This document shows positions 35,297 to 44,746 of a stretch of DNA of 64,000 nt, piece after piece (within the stretch, counting starts at the first letter, position 1; each line of letters begins with the position of its first letter). The stretch spans positions 4,256,001-4,320,000 of the forward strand of contig NZ_WOXS01000002.1 of the NCBI RefSeq assembly GCF_009852415.1, given 5' to 3'. The position numbers were made by a program, and so were the translations under genes. The DNA comes from Streptomyces sp. Tu 3180 (GTDB taxonomy: Bacteria > Actinomycetota > Actinomycetes > Streptomycetales > Streptomycetaceae). Below the pieces are notes generated by a model. It did not search any database. It had not been told where the DNA came from and worked only from the letters and a program-made list of their open reading frames with translations.

Positions 35297-36603
35297 GCGG
35301 CACGGGCGCGGCCGCCGGCACCCTGCCCGGCGATCCCCCGGGCGGACGGCGCGCGCTGGCCGTGTGGGGGATCGGCGTCTCGGTCTACTTCGTCGCCGTC
35401 ATCTTCCGCACGTCCCTGGGCGTGGCCGGCCTCGACGCCGCCGACCGCTTCGACGTGGGCGCCTCCGCCCTGTCCACCTTCTCCATCCTCCAGCTGCTGG
35501 TCTACGCGGGCATGCAGATACCCGTCGGACTGCTGGTCGACCGGCTCGGCACCAAGAAGGTGCTGGGCATCGGCGCCGTGCTGTTCACGGCGGGGCAGCT
35601 CGGGTTCGCCTTCTCCCCGTCGTACGGCATGGCGCTCGCCTCGCGGGCGCTGCTCGGCTGCGGGGACGCGATGACGTTCATCAGCGTGCTGCGGCTGGGC
35701 ACGCGGTGGTTCCCGGCCCGGCGCGGCCCGCTGGTCGCGCAGATGGCGGGGCTGGTCGGCATGGCGGGCAACCTCGTCTCCACGCTGGTCCTGGCCCGGC
35801 TGCTGCACGGCATCGGCTGGACGGCGGCGTTCGCGGGCAGCGCGCTCGCCGGTGCCGTGGTGTTCGTGCTGCTGGTGCTGTTCCTGAAGGACCACCCCGA
35901 GGGCCACGAGCCGGAGCCCGTCCCGCACCAGGGCGCCGCCTACGTACGGCGCCAGATCGCCGCCTCCTGGCGGGAGCCGGGGACGCGGCTGGGCCTGTGG
36001 GTGCACTTCACCACCCAGTTCCCGGCGATGGTGTTCCTGCTGCTGTGGGGGATGCCGTTCCTGGTGGAGGCGCAGGGCCTGTCCCGGGCGGTCGCCGGTG
36101 AGCTGCTCACCCTCGTGGTGCTGTCCAACATGGCCGTCGGGCTCGTCTACGGCCAGATCATCGCCCGGCACCACGGGGCGCGGCTGCCGCTGGCGCTCGG
36201 GACGGTGGGCGCGACGGCGTCGCTGTGGGCCGTGACCCTGGCCTACCCGGCGGACACGGTGCCGATGTGGCTGCTGGTGGTGCTGTGCACGGTGCTGGGG
36301 GCCTGCGGACCGGCCTCGATGATCGGCTTCGACTTCGCCCGTCCGGCGAACCCGCCGGAGCGGCAGGGCACGGCGTCCGGGATCACGAACATGGGCGGCT
36401 TCGTCGCCTCCATGACCACCCTGTTCGCGATCGGCGTGCTGCTGGACGCCACCGGGGAGGACTACACCGTCGCCTTCTCGGCCGTGTTCGTGCTCCAGGC
36501 GCTGGGCGTCACGCAGATCCTGCGGCTGCGCAGGCGGGCGGCGCGCAGGGAGCGGGAGCGGCTCGTCGCCAGCCGGGTGGAGACGGTGCACGTGCCCGTG
36601 TAG
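35293..36603 (+). CDS. MFS transporter
   Basis: 436 residues with about twelve hydrophobic segments. Between TM2 and TM3 is the MFS loop motif QIPVGLLVDRLGTKKVLGIG (about 75-94). A middle cytoplasmic loop (DHPEGHEPEPVPHQGAAYVR) separates the halves. The C-terminus ends in an Arg-rich helix (RLRRRAARRERERL). Substrate unknown. Coupled by ATGA to the GntR gene. TM segments include VYFVAVIFRTSLGVAG and AGAVVFVLLVLFL. Confidence 0.88.
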   Translation: MSGTGAAAGTLPGDPPGGRRALAVWGIGVSVYFVAVIFRTSLGVAGLDAADRFDVGASALSTFSILQLLVYAGMQIPVGLLVDRLGTKKVLGIGAVLFTAGQLGFAFSPSYGMALASRALLGCGDAMTFISVLRLGTRWFPARRGPLVAQMAGLVGMAGNLVSTLVLARLLHGIGWTAAFAGSALAGAVVFVLLVLFLKDHPEGHEPEPVPHQGAAYVRRQIAASWREPGTRLGLWVHFTTQFPAMVFLLLWGMPFLVEAQGLSRAVAGELLTLVVLSNMAVGLVYGQIIARHHGARLPLALGTVGATASLWAVTLAYPADTVPMWLLVVLCTVLGACGPASMIGFDFARPANPPERQGTASGITNMGGFVASMTTLFAIGVLLDATGEDYTVAFSAVFVLQALGVTQILRLRRRAARRERERLVASRVETVHVPV

Positions 36604-36628
36604 GCGTCCGGCGCCGGTGCGGGCGTGC

Positions 36629-36668
36629 CGGGGGCCGCCGCCCCCGGGCCCCGCTCCGGCCGGAGCGG
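36629..36668. terminator. GC hairpins between convergent MFS and DinB-like genes
   Basis: GGGGGC/GCCCCC around 36630-36646 and a perfect palindrome CCGCTCCGGCCGGAGCGG (36651-36668). No T-run; placed only as a likely terminator region. Confidence 0.45.
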
Positions 36669-36709
36669 CCCCGCCCCGGCCACCGGGGCGGGCCGACGCG
36701 CTCCCGGCG

Positions 36710-37534
36710 CTACTTCGTCACCGCGAAGTGCCGCAGGATCGCCGCCGTCAGGTCCGGGTCGCCCTCCGCCTTCACGCGGTCCGCGACCGCCTCCGGCGTC
36801 ACCCGGCCGCAGGCCAGGCGGACGTAGGTCTCCCAGTCCAGGGTGAGGGAGGCGGCCGGGCCCAGTGCCGGGGCGGTCTCCAGCGTGCCCCGGCCCTGGA
36901 TGTCGACGCGGATCGTGCGCAGGAACTCCACCGGCCCGTGGACGTCGAAGACCACGGCGGAGCTGCGCGGCGCCTGCGCGTCCTCGGCCACCACGCGCGG
37001 CAGCTCGGCGAGCAGCACGTCACGCGCGACGTGCGCGCCGGGGGAGTCGAGGTTGCCGGGGCGGCCGAGGGCGTTGCGCAGGTCCTGCTCGTGCGCCCAC
37101 ACGTCGAAGGCGTGCCGGCGCATGGACTCCTCCAGCGTGAGGTCCGTGCCGTACGGGCCGCGGACCTTCGTGCCCGGGTCGCGCGACTCGTTGCGCAGCT
37201 GGCGGTTGCGGCGGATGATCATGTACTCCAGCTCGGCGGTCATCTCCGGCGCCGTGTGGTGGCGGCGCACGTCGACCTGCATCTCCATGTAGCGCTGGTG
37301 CTCGTTGGTGACGTGGAACAGGTCGCGCGGCAGCGTGTGGATGGGCCGCGGGTCGCCGAGCATCTCGGAGTCCAGGCCGATGACGTGCGAGACCACGTCG
37401 CGGACCGACCAGCCCGGACACGGCGTGCGCCGGTTCCAGTCGGCCTCCACGAGCGGCTGCACCAGCTCGGATATCGCTTCGATGGAGTGGGTCCAGGCGT
37501 CGGCGTAGGGCTGGAGGGTGGGATGCAGACTCAC
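36710..37534 (-). CDS. Maleylpyruvate isomerase-family (mycothiol-dependent, DinB-like) protein
   Basis: 274 residues from GTG 37534 with GAGGGG 8 bases upstream. The N-terminal DinB-like helical bundle begins LHPTLQPYADAWTHSIEAIS and contains the metal-site segment TPCPGWSVRDVVSHVIGLD (about 36-54). A DVWAHEQDLRNALG stretch follows near 150, with another conserved His. A C-terminal SCP2-like domain runs from about 190 (LDWETYVRLACGRVTPEAVA). Family members use mycothiol, the actinomycete thiol, in detoxification or isomerisation; the substrate is not evident. It shares a 218-bp divergent promoter region with the nitrilase-family gene. Confidence 0.8.
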   Translation of the reverse strand: MSLHPTLQPYADAWTHSIEAISELVQPLVEADWNRRTPCPGWSVRDVVSHVIGLDSEMLGDPRPIHTLPRDLFHVTNEHQRYMEMQVDVRRHHTAPEMTAELEYMIIRRNRQLRNESRDPGTKVRGPYGTDLTLEESMRRHAFDVWAHEQDLRNALGRPGNLDSPGAHVARDVLLAELPRVVAEDAQAPRSSAVVFDVHGPVEFLRTIRVDIQGRGTLETAPALGPAASLTLDWETYVRLACGRVTPEAVADRVKAEGDPDLTAAILRHFAVTK

Positions 37535-37752
37535 GAACGGGACCCCTCGGCGGTCGGTACACGGGCAGGTTGTGGCGGCGGTGCCAGTGGGCGGTGGCTG
37601 CACTCGGCGGACGTCTCGGGAGCCCCCAGGTTCTCGACGGCGCTCGAACAAGGGGGACCCCCAAGTTACGCTGCTCCGAGGCACCCCGGCAGTGCTTTCG
37701 TGTGACGATCGTAGGCCCGTGTGCGCGGGCCGAATGCCAGGACGGTGGTAGT

Positions 37753-38568
37753 GTGCGCGCTTCCTTGCTCCAAGTCGCCGTGAACGAGGGCGAACCGGTC
37801 GAATCGCGTCGGCGCCGGGTCGCCGACATGGTCCGGGACCAGGCCGGGGCCGATCTCGTCGTGCTGCCCGAGCTGTGGACCACGGGCGCCTTCGCCTACG
37901 AGGAGTTCGGGCGCGAGGCCGAGCCGCTCGAAGGGCCGACCCACGAGGCGATGGCCAAGGCCGCGAGCGACGCGGGCGTGTGGCTGCACGCGGGCTCCGT
38001 CCCCGAGCGCGCTGCCTCCGGCGGCTCCGCCGCGGACGGGGGGACCCTCTACAACACCTCGCTCGTCTTCTCCCCCTCCGGCGACCTGGCCGCCGCCTAC
38101 CGCAAGATCCACCGCTTCGGCTTCGACAAGGGCGAGGCCGTGCTGATGGGGGCGGGCGACGCACTGGTGACCGTGCGCCTGCCGCACACCACCCTGGGCG
38201 TGGCCACCTGCTACGACCTCCGCTTCCCCGAACTCTTCCGCGGGCTCGTCGACGCCGGCGCCGAGACCTTCGTCGTCCCGGCGGGCTGGCCGGAGCGCCG
38301 CCGGTCCCACTGGACGCTGCTGGCCCGGGCACGGGCGGTGGAGAACCAGGCGTTCGTCCTCGCGTGCGGGACGGCCGGGACGCACGCGGGGGTCCCGCAG
38401 GCGGGTCACTCGATCGTGGTCGATCCCTGGGGCGAGGTCCTGGCGGAGGCGGGCCCCGGCGAGCAGGTCCTCACGGTCGACTTCGACCCGGCGACGGTGG
38501 CGGGCACCCGCGAACGCTTCCCGGCCCTCAAGGACCGCGTCCTCGGCCTGGACCGCCCGCGCCGCTGA
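37753..38568 (+). CDS. Carbon-nitrogen hydrolase (nitrilase/omega-amidase family)
   Basis: 271 residues. The catalytic Glu-Lys-Cys triad is visible: Glu in VLPELWTTG (about 38), Lys in YRKIHRFGFDKG (about 119) and Cys in GVATCYDLRFPELFR (about 156). Cytoplasmic amidase of the C-N hydrolase family, closest by eye to the omega-amidase/NIT2 type that releases ammonia from 2-oxo amides; the exact substrate is uncertain. The GTG at 37753 begins the conserved VRASLLQVAV; no ribosome site, and the longer open frame from 37570 is not protein-like. Confidence 0.85.
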   Translation: MRASLLQVAVNEGEPVESRRRRVADMVRDQAGADLVVLPELWTTGAFAYEEFGREAEPLEGPTHEAMAKAASDAGVWLHAGSVPERAASGGSAADGGTLYNTSLVFSPSGDLAAAYRKIHRFGFDKGEAVLMGAGDALVTVRLPHTTLGVATCYDLRFPELFRGLVDAGAETFVVPAGWPERRRSHWTLLARARAVENQAFVLACGTAGTHAGVPQAGHSIVVDPWGEVLAEAGPGEQVLTVDFDPATVAGTRERFPALKDRVLGLDRPRR

Positions 38569-38716
38569 GCCGTCCCGGCTCCGCCCTGGGGGCTGTCGTG
38601 TGGATCAGGTCGCGGGGCATCGGCGGTGACGTGTCATCGCCGTGAGCGGGGCCTGGTGCGTGCGGCTGCAAGGCGGGGGAGGGAGTCGACGCGGAGCGTC
38701 GGCGGGTGACGACAAC

Positions 38717-38752
38717 GCCGCGGACGCGCGTGCCGGGCCCCGCGTCCGCGGC
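38717..38752. terminator. Hairpin between convergent hydrolase and LURP-one genes
   Basis: GCCGCGGACGCG (38717-38728) pairs perfectly with CGCGTCCGCGGC (38741-38752), 12-base loop. It lies 20 bp before the end of the minus-strand LURP-one gene. Confidence 0.75.
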
Positions 38753-38771
38753 ATGATCCGAACAACAGGCC

Positions 38772-39266
38772 CTAACCCTCGCGTTCCTTCTCCGCCAGGT
38801 GGATCACGCACACCGCCACCGCGATCAGCAGCGCCGGGTCGGCGTCCTCCCGGACGACGTCGACGGCGTAGGTGTCCCGGACGGACAGCAGGCGGCGGGA
38901 GACCACCGCGAGCAGTTCGCCGTCGTACTCGACGGCGAACTCCCGGTCCAGGATCCGTCCGCTGACGTCCAGCTCGGTGCCGCCGTCCGCCAGGGACACC
39001 CGGTAGTGGTTGCGCAGCAGGGACAGCCGCTTGCGCCGGACGGTCGCCAGCGGCTCACCGCCCCGCTCGATCACCATCGCGTCCCGCAGGGAGAACATCT
39101 TCTGCCGGATGTCGATGAGGACCCGCCCCTGGGCGTCCTTCATCTCGAAGGTGTCCCGCAGCCGCAGGGCCTTGCCGTCGACGAGGAAGACCCTGTTGCC
39201 CCGGTCGTCCTCGATCCAGTAGTCGTCGCCGATCCCGAGGATCCGGTCGCGTACGAGGAATCTCAT
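38772..39266 (-). CDS. LURP-one-related (scramblase-like) family protein
   Basis: 164 residues. Repeated beta-strand pattern of the tubby/LURP-one barrel: MRFLVRDRILGIGDDYWIED, VFLVDGKALRLRDTFEMKD, IRQKMFSLRDAMVIERGG, RNHYRVSLADGGTELDVSG. Family function is unresolved; plant and fungal relatives are linked to membrane scrambling or defence. No membrane segment. The ATG at 39266 starts the conserved segment. No operon partners. Confidence 0.85.
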   Translation of the reverse strand: MRFLVRDRILGIGDDYWIEDDRGNRVFLVDGKALRLRDTFEMKDAQGRVLIDIRQKMFSLRDAMVIERGGEPLATVRRKRLSLLRNHYRVSLADGGTELDVSGRILDREFAVEYDGELLAVVSRRLLSVRDTYAVDVVREDADPALLIAVAVCVIHLAEKEREG

Positions 39267-39513
39267 GACACCAGGGCTTCCCCGCCCTCCGTGCCCCGAC
39301 GCCGCCGGTGGGCCGACGGGATGACCCCCGCCTCGTGCCCGTCCGCTGCGCGCGGAAGCGCCGGTGCGGAAGCCGAGACGGCACGGGCGCGCCCCGCACG
39401 TGTATGTGCGCGCCGGATCGCGTCGAGGACGGTCTTCCCGCGCGCTACGCGTTGTCCGGCAGCTCCGGCACGCGGTCGGCCGATCGCCGGTGCCGGGTGT
39501 CACCCTTGGACGC

Positions 39514-41337
39514 ATGAACCACTCCGCACCCCGCCGACGCGCCCGCGTCCGGGCTCCCGAGCTGACCGGCAAGGGCGGCTGGCTGAACACGGGCGGGAAG
39601 CGGTACGCCCTCACCGACCTGAGGGGACGCATCGTCGTCCTGGACTTCTGGACGTTCTGCTGCATCAACTGCCTGCACGTCCTCGACGAGCTCCGCGAGC
39701 TGGAGGAGAAGCACCGGGACACGGTCGTCGTCATCGGGGTGCACTCGCCGAAGTTCGTGCACGAGGCGGAGCACCGGGCGGTGGCCGATGCCGTCGAGCG
39801 GTACGGGGTCGGGCACCCCGTGCTGGACGATCCGGAGCTGGCGACCTGGAAGCAGTACGCGGTGCGGGCTTGGCCGACGCTGGTGGTCGTGGACCCGGAG
39901 GGGTACGTCGTCGCGCAGCACGCCGGTGAGGGGCATGTGGCCGCCCTCGGGCGGCTGGTGGCGGAGCTGGAGGCCGAGCACGCGGCGAAGGGCACGCTGA
40001 GGAGGGGCGACGGGCCGTACGTGGCGCCGGAACCCGAGCCGACCGCGCTGCGGTTCCCGGGGAAGGCGCTGCTGATGCCGTCGGGGAACCTCCTGGTCGG
40101 TGACACCGCCCGGCACCAGCTGGTGGAGCTGGCGGAGGACGGGGAGACCGTCGTGCGGCGGATCGGCCAAGGAAGCCGGGGCATGACGGACGGGGGTCCG
40201 GACCGGGCGCGGTTCCAGGAGCCGCAGGGGCTCGCCCTGCTGCCGGACGGCACCGTGGTGGTCGCCGACACGGTCAACCACGCCCTGCGGCGGTTCGACC
40301 CGGGGACGGGGAGGGTCACCACGCTCGCCGGCACCGGCTTCCCGTGGAGACGGGGGGACGCCACCTCGGGGCCGGCCCGCGAGGTGAACCTCTCCTCCCC
40401 CTGGGACGTCGCCTGGTGGCGGGGCCGGGTGTGGATCGCGATGGCCGGCATCCACCAGCTGTGGGCGTACGACCCGGGCGACGGGACCGTCGCCGTCACC
40501 GCGGGGACGACCGACGAGGGACTGGTCGACGGCCCCGGCGACGAGGCCCTGTTCGCGCAGCCGTCGGGGCTCGCGGCGACGCCGGAGCGGTTGTGGCTGG
40601 CCGACTCCGAGACCTCCGCCCTGCGCTGGGTGGAGCCGGACGGGTCGGTGCACACCGCCGTCGGCACGGGCCTGTTCGACTTCGGACACCGTGACGGGGC
40701 AGCCGGGCAGGCGCTGTTCCAGCATCCGTTGGGGGTGACAGCGCTGCCCGACGGCTCGGTGGCCGTCAGCGACACCTACAACCACGCGCTGCGCCGCTAC
40801 GACCCGGCGACCGGCGAGGTGACCACCCTGGCCACGGACCTGCGCGAGCCCGGTGACGCCGTGTTGGCCGGTGACGACATCGTGGTCGTCGAGTCGGCCC
40901 GGCACCGGCTGACCCGGCTTCGGCTGCCGGGGGAGGTGGTGAAGGTGCCGGACGCGGCCCACCGCACTCAGTGGGAGGAGGCCGAAGTCGCCCCCGGACG
41001 GCTCCGGCTGGACGTCGTCTTCCAGGTCCCGGCGGGCCGGAAGCCGGACACGCGCTACGGTCCCTCGACCCGCCTGCTTGTCTCGTCCACCCCGCCGGAG
41101 CTGCTGCGCGGCGGCGAGGGCGCGGGGACGGACCTGTCCCGCACCCTCGAACTCGACCCCTCCGTGACGGAGGGCGTGCTGCACGTCTCCGCCATGGCCG
41201 CCTCCTGCGACGACGACGCGGCCAACGAATACCCCGCCTGTCACGTCCACCAGCAGGACTGGGACGTCCCCGTCCGCCTCACCGCGACGGGCGTGGACCG
41301 TCTTCCTCTGGTCCTCGCCGGGATGAACGACGCCTAA
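39514..41337 (+). CDS. Thioredoxin-like / NHL-repeat protein
   Basis: 607 residues. The N-terminal thioredoxin-like domain (about 15-150) has WTFCCINCLHVLDEL, a CxxC (CINC) redox site. An NHL six-bladed propeller follows (about 180-470): repeats such as PQGLALLPDGTVVVADTVNH, PSGLAATPERLWLADSET, PLGVTALPDGSVAVSDTYNH. The C-terminal 130 residues are a beta-rich domain. The family resembles NHLRC2 of animals. Likely a cytoplasmic redox protein; no signal peptide. The ATG at 39514 begins the family start; upstream in-frame residues are not conserved. Confidence 0.88.
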   Translation: MNHSAPRRRARVRAPELTGKGGWLNTGGKRYALTDLRGRIVVLDFWTFCCINCLHVLDELRELEEKHRDTVVVIGVHSPKFVHEAEHRAVADAVERYGVGHPVLDDPELATWKQYAVRAWPTLVVVDPEGYVVAQHAGEGHVAALGRLVAELEAEHAAKGTLRRGDGPYVAPEPEPTALRFPGKALLMPSGNLLVGDTARHQLVELAEDGETVVRRIGQGSRGMTDGGPDRARFQEPQGLALLPDGTVVVADTVNHALRRFDPGTGRVTTLAGTGFPWRRGDATSGPAREVNLSSPWDVAWWRGRVWIAMAGIHQLWAYDPGDGTVAVTAGTTDEGLVDGPGDEALFAQPSGLAATPERLWLADSETSALRWVEPDGSVHTAVGTGLFDFGHRDGAAGQALFQHPLGVTALPDGSVAVSDTYNHALRRYDPATGEVTTLATDLREPGDAVLAGDDIVVVESARHRLTRLRLPGEVVKVPDAAHRTQWEEAEVAPGRLRLDVVFQVPAGRKPDTRYGPSTRLLVSSTPPELLRGGEGAGTDLSRTLELDPSVTEGVLHVSAMAASCDDDAANEYPACHVHQQDWDVPVRLTATGVDRLPLVLAGMNDA

Positions 41338-41355
41338 GGGCTGTCCGGCGGGAGT

Positions 41356-43686
41356 TCACACCCCCGCTTCCTCCGGCACCTCCTCGTCCTCCGGCACCAG
41401 CTCCTCCCGGGTGGCCTTCCGGCGCAGGTTTTCCACGTCCGTCTGCAGGCCGATGAGCAGTGTGTGGAGCTCGTCCAGGACGTTCACCGGGACGATGGGG
41501 GTGTGGTTGCCGACCTCTGGTTCGAGGAGGAGCAGCCGGTCGAGGGAGTCCCGGGCGCCCGTGATGCTCTGCCGCAGGACCTGCCGGTGCTCGGCGGCGC
41601 GCTGGCTGGCGGGCCGGTGCATCGCGTGCGGCCCGTTCGGGTCCGTGGGCGGGGCGTTCGTGCCGGTGTCCGTGCCGTCGCCGCCGGCCCCGCCTGTCGT
41701 ACTCCCGTCGGCTCCCGGGGATCCGGTTCCGACGGCCCCCTGCGCCGGGCCGGTCACCGGGCCCGACGGGTGCGGCACGAGGGGTGCCTTCGGCGGATGC
41801 GCCTTGAGGGCGCGTTCCGGGTTCGAGGCCCAGACGACGTCCCACTGGTGCAGCATCACGGGCACCCCGTCGGCATCACGCTCGATCCGGTCGGGGCTGT
41901 CCGGGTCCACCTTGAAGTGCACGTACGGCGTGCCGGGCTCGCCCTCCGTCTTCTGCTTATGGATGAGCTGGCGCATTGTCACGGCGTTCTCCGGCAGGGC
42001 GTCGCTGCGGAACCGGTTCGCGGCCAGTGCGAGGGTCCACAGCCCCAGCTCGTTGTGCTGCTGGGACAGGTCCTCGATGACCTGGTTGACGTCGGCGCGG
42101 AACGGGACGCCGCCCTTCTCCTTGGCTGCCATGAGGGCCGAACCGACGTTCCTGGTGAGCAGCTTGTCGGCGATCAGCGCCACGCCTCCGGCCACGGCCA
42201 GGGTGCAGCGCGCGTCGGTGTCACCGGCCAGGGCGGGCTTCACCAGGCTCGTGAAGTCGTCCGTGGGGCGGGGCTCCCACTCCTGGATGACGTCGGAGGT
42301 CAGGACACCGCCGTTATTCCAGGCGTTGCGTGCCTGGGTGGTGACGTGCTTCTTGTACGAGCGCCACGGCAGGTCGATCAGCGGACCGAGCAGTTCCGCG
42401 AACCCCTTCAGACCCATGCGCTTTCCGCCCTTAATGGCCTTGGCCTGGTCCTTCAGCGGCTCCAGCAGCTCCGGTCGGGTCAGGGCGTGCACCAGGTAGA
42501 CGCTGCGCCACAGGGCGGTGCCGGGCGGCTCGGCGCCCGCGTCGCCGGCGAACACCCTCGGCAACTCCTCGACGGGAATGCGGCCGACGGCCAGACCGTA
42601 GACGATCTGCAGATCGTCCTTGGGCACCAGGGAGTCGCCCAGTTGGATCACGCGCTTGAGGGCGCGTGTGGCGACCTCGACGTTCTGGGCAGCCGTGTCC
42701 CACTGCTTGAACTCGACGTGCACCGAGGCCAGCACGGAGCGGATCGCGTCATCGAAGATGTCCTCGGCGGCGAGCAGATGCCCGGGGTGCCCCTCCGCCC
42801 CGACGGCGATCTGGGCCGGGAGGACGGAGGTCTGGGCGATCTGGGCGGTGCGCGTCCCGGGCTGCTCCTCGGCGATGCCCCGGGTGAACTCCTCCCGGAG
42901 CGTCCGGCGCCACTTCTCCCGGTTCGCGGCGAGGCGCTGCCCGAGCGGGCTGTCGCCCTGCGCGGCCGGTGCTGTGGCGCTCTTGCCGAAGAGGGAGTCG
43001 ACCGCGAGCCCGGCGGCCTCCGCCGCGTCCGCGTCCGGCCCGGCGAGGACGGCCCAGGCACTGGCGAGCCGGGTGATGCCGTCCCGTACGACCAGGGCGT
43101 GGAAGGACTCTGTGCCGTCCTCGAAGGTGATCTCGACGGGGTGCGTGATGAGGTTGCGGGTGACCTTGCGGGCCAGGATGGAGGGTGCGTAGCTGTTGAG
43201 GGACAGCGTGCCGTGAATGGTCTGCCACACGTGGTTCCGCAGGTGGGTGAGGTCCTGGTACCGGTAGCGCACGATGGCGCAGGGGCGGTCGGCGTCCGTG
43301 ATTCCCTGGACCTGGGGGTCCGGGATCTCCATGACCTCCATCCCAGTGCGGGGCTGGATGCCGGGCAGCACCTCGCTGAGGTGGACGCGGGTGACGACCG
43401 AGTGCAGGGTCGCGCCGTCGACGTTCTCCACCATCAGCAGTCCGGCGGGCTCGGCGACAGTGGGCCTCAGCTGCACGGCGACGCCGTCGGGGCTGGTCGT
43501 GGCACGGGCGACGGCCTGCCAGGCGGCTTCCGGCAGCAGCGTCACCGGGTTGGCCCGGCCCGCCTCGACCACCTTCGCGAGGTCCGCGTCCGCGGTGGCG
43601 ACCGGCAGCTCGGGCTCGACGTTGGAAACCAGTACGGATTCGGAGCCCCACTGCACGGTGAAGGAGCGGGGGGCGTGAACGGGCAT
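41356..43686 (-). CDS. Large protein of unknown function with a ParB-like DGxxR motif
   Basis: 776 residues; no overall family recognised. Residues 195-211 (FHALVVRDGITRLASAW) match the core of ParB/DGQHR-like domains (VxDGxxRxxA). The preceding 130 residues (YRYQDLTHLRNHVWQTIHGT) are alpha/beta. From about 240 to 650 the protein is mostly helical (IDLPWRSYKKHVTTQARNAW, NQVIEDLSQQHNELGLWTLA). A disordered Gly/Thr/Pro linker follows at about 680-720, then a C-terminal coiled coil (TLLIGLQTDVENLRRKATRE). No signal peptide or membrane helix. The ATG at 43686 follows a GAGGA-type site in the leader. It is the last of three minus-strand genes (41356-45088) unlike the surrounding core genes. A DNA- or nucleotide-acting role is possible from the ParB-like motif. 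Confidence 0.65.
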   Translation of the reverse strand: MPVHAPRSFTVQWGSESVLVSNVEPELPVATADADLAKVVEAGRANPVTLLPEAAWQAVARATTSPDGVAVQLRPTVAEPAGLLMVENVDGATLHSVVTRVHLSEVLPGIQPRTGMEVMEIPDPQVQGITDADRPCAIVRYRYQDLTHLRNHVWQTIHGTLSLNSYAPSILARKVTRNLITHPVEITFEDGTESFHALVVRDGITRLASAWAVLAGPDADAAEAAGLAVDSLFGKSATAPAAQGDSPLGQRLAANREKWRRTLREEFTRGIAEEQPGTRTAQIAQTSVLPAQIAVGAEGHPGHLLAAEDIFDDAIRSVLASVHVEFKQWDTAAQNVEVATRALKRVIQLGDSLVPKDDLQIVYGLAVGRIPVEELPRVFAGDAGAEPPGTALWRSVYLVHALTRPELLEPLKDQAKAIKGGKRMGLKGFAELLGPLIDLPWRSYKKHVTTQARNAWNNGGVLTSDVIQEWEPRPTDDFTSLVKPALAGDTDARCTLAVAGGVALIADKLLTRNVGSALMAAKEKGGVPFRADVNQVIEDLSQQHNELGLWTLALAANRFRSDALPENAVTMRQLIHKQKTEGEPGTPYVHFKVDPDSPDRIERDADGVPVMLHQWDVVWASNPERALKAHPPKAPLVPHPSGPVTGPAQGAVGTGSPGADGSTTGGAGGDGTDTGTNAPPTDPNGPHAMHRPASQRAAEHRQVLRQSITGARDSLDRLLLLEPEVGNHTPIVPVNVLDELHTLLIGLQTDVENLRRKATREELVPEDEEVPEEAGV

Positions 43687-43808
43687 GGGTGAGTCCTCCG
43701 GGACACGGGAGCGGAATGACAGGGGCGGGCAGCCGAGCCCGGCGGCCGGAGGGAAATCCGGCGCGGGCCCGGCGCTCGATCGGTAGTGCTCGTCGGATCC
43801 GGTGGGCG

Positions 43809-44561
43809 TCAGATCCGGAGGGGACGCAGGGCGCCCGGGAGCAGTTCGGGAAGCCACTCCCACAGGAACCGGCGGTTGTGGAACCGGGCGTGGTGCTGGT
43901 AGGCGCAGTACGCGACGAACTCGGCGGCCTCCAGCAGGCCGCCCGCCGCGGCCAGGGCGTACGGCGGGCCCTGGACCAGCCCCGGGGCGGCCGGGGCCGG
44001 GCGGGGGGTGAGTTCGTACCAGCGGGTGACGGCCGTGTGGGTGCGGATGAGCGCCAGGGCGGCCGAGCCGTCTCCGCGGTGGCGAGACGACAGCCCGTCG
44101 AGGAGGGCCTCGGTCGTCGCGACGGCGCTCATCCCGGCTCCGAGGGCGGTGCCGACCGTGGTCCCGGGCAACCGGGCGACGACCTCCAGCCCGCGTCGCA
44201 GGACATGCCGGTAGCTCCACTGCTCGGCCCGGCTCGGCCCACGCCGGGCCGAGCTGAGGCGCGGTCTCCCCTGTCCGGCCGCGAGTTTCCTGGCGCGAAG
44301 CATGTCACCGCGTCTGACGTTCAGTGCGGGGTCCGCGTACAGCTCCTCGTGGAACTCGGCCCAGGCGCTGATCGGTTCCTTCGATTCCAGGGTCTCGTAC
44401 GACAGGTGGAGCCACCCGGCGATGGCCATGTCCGGACCTCCGGACAGGGCGGTGACATAGACACTCCGGGGCGGGTTGTTCGCGTTCGCGAACGAAGAAG
44501 GTATGTGATCCGTCCCGCCGCCGGCGGCGGGGACGACGGCGGGTTCATCGGAAGCGCTCAA
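43809..44561 (-). CDS. Hypothetical protein, middle gene of the three-gene block
   Basis: 250 residues from a TTG at 44561 (GGAG 7 bases before it). No family recognised. A Ser/Ala/Pro-rich N-terminus, then VYVTALSGGPDMAIAGWLHL and SAWAEFHEELYADPALNVRR. The middle is helical with small hydrophobic patches (TTVGTALGAGMSAVATTEAL), and the end has GGLLEAAEFVAYCAYQHHA followed by aromatic residues. There are 122 bp before the large gene downstream, with no terminator in between, so they may be co-transcribed. No in-frame ATG gives a comparable length, so the TTG start should be treated as provisional. Confidence 0.55.
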   Translation of the reverse strand: MSASDEPAVVPAAGGGTDHIPSSFANANNPPRSVYVTALSGGPDMAIAGWLHLSYETLESKEPISAWAEFHEELYADPALNVRRGDMLRARKLAAGQGRPRLSSARRGPSRAEQWSYRHVLRRGLEVVARLPGTTVGTALGAGMSAVATTEALLDGLSSRHRGDGSAALALIRTHTAVTRWYELTPRPAPAAPGLVQGPPYALAAAGGLLEAAEFVAYCAYQHHARFHNRRFLWEWLPELLPGALRPLRI

Positions 44562-44746
44562 GGCTCAACTCCATTGCATGGCAAGGAATGTCAGGGAGCC
44601 TCCGCTGCAACGGCGGTGCTCGCGCGTTGCAGGCGCCTCGCTTCGCGCACCGATGAAACTACTGACCCGAAGGTGTCCCACCAAGCGGATTCCGGCATCC
44701 GGTCGAACCTGGACCTCTATCGGTCAGAGGCGATCCGATCAGGGCA

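Noticed and set aside
38569..38771. Small gene between the hydrolase and LURP-one genes (68-residue frame)
   Set aside because: It overlaps the convergent terminator hairpin and has no homology or ribosome site.
44605..44632. Terminator in the gap inside the three-gene block (CTGCAACG/CGTTGCAG)
   Set aside because: Only 8-bp arms with a 12-base loop and no T-run; too weak to split the operon with confidence.
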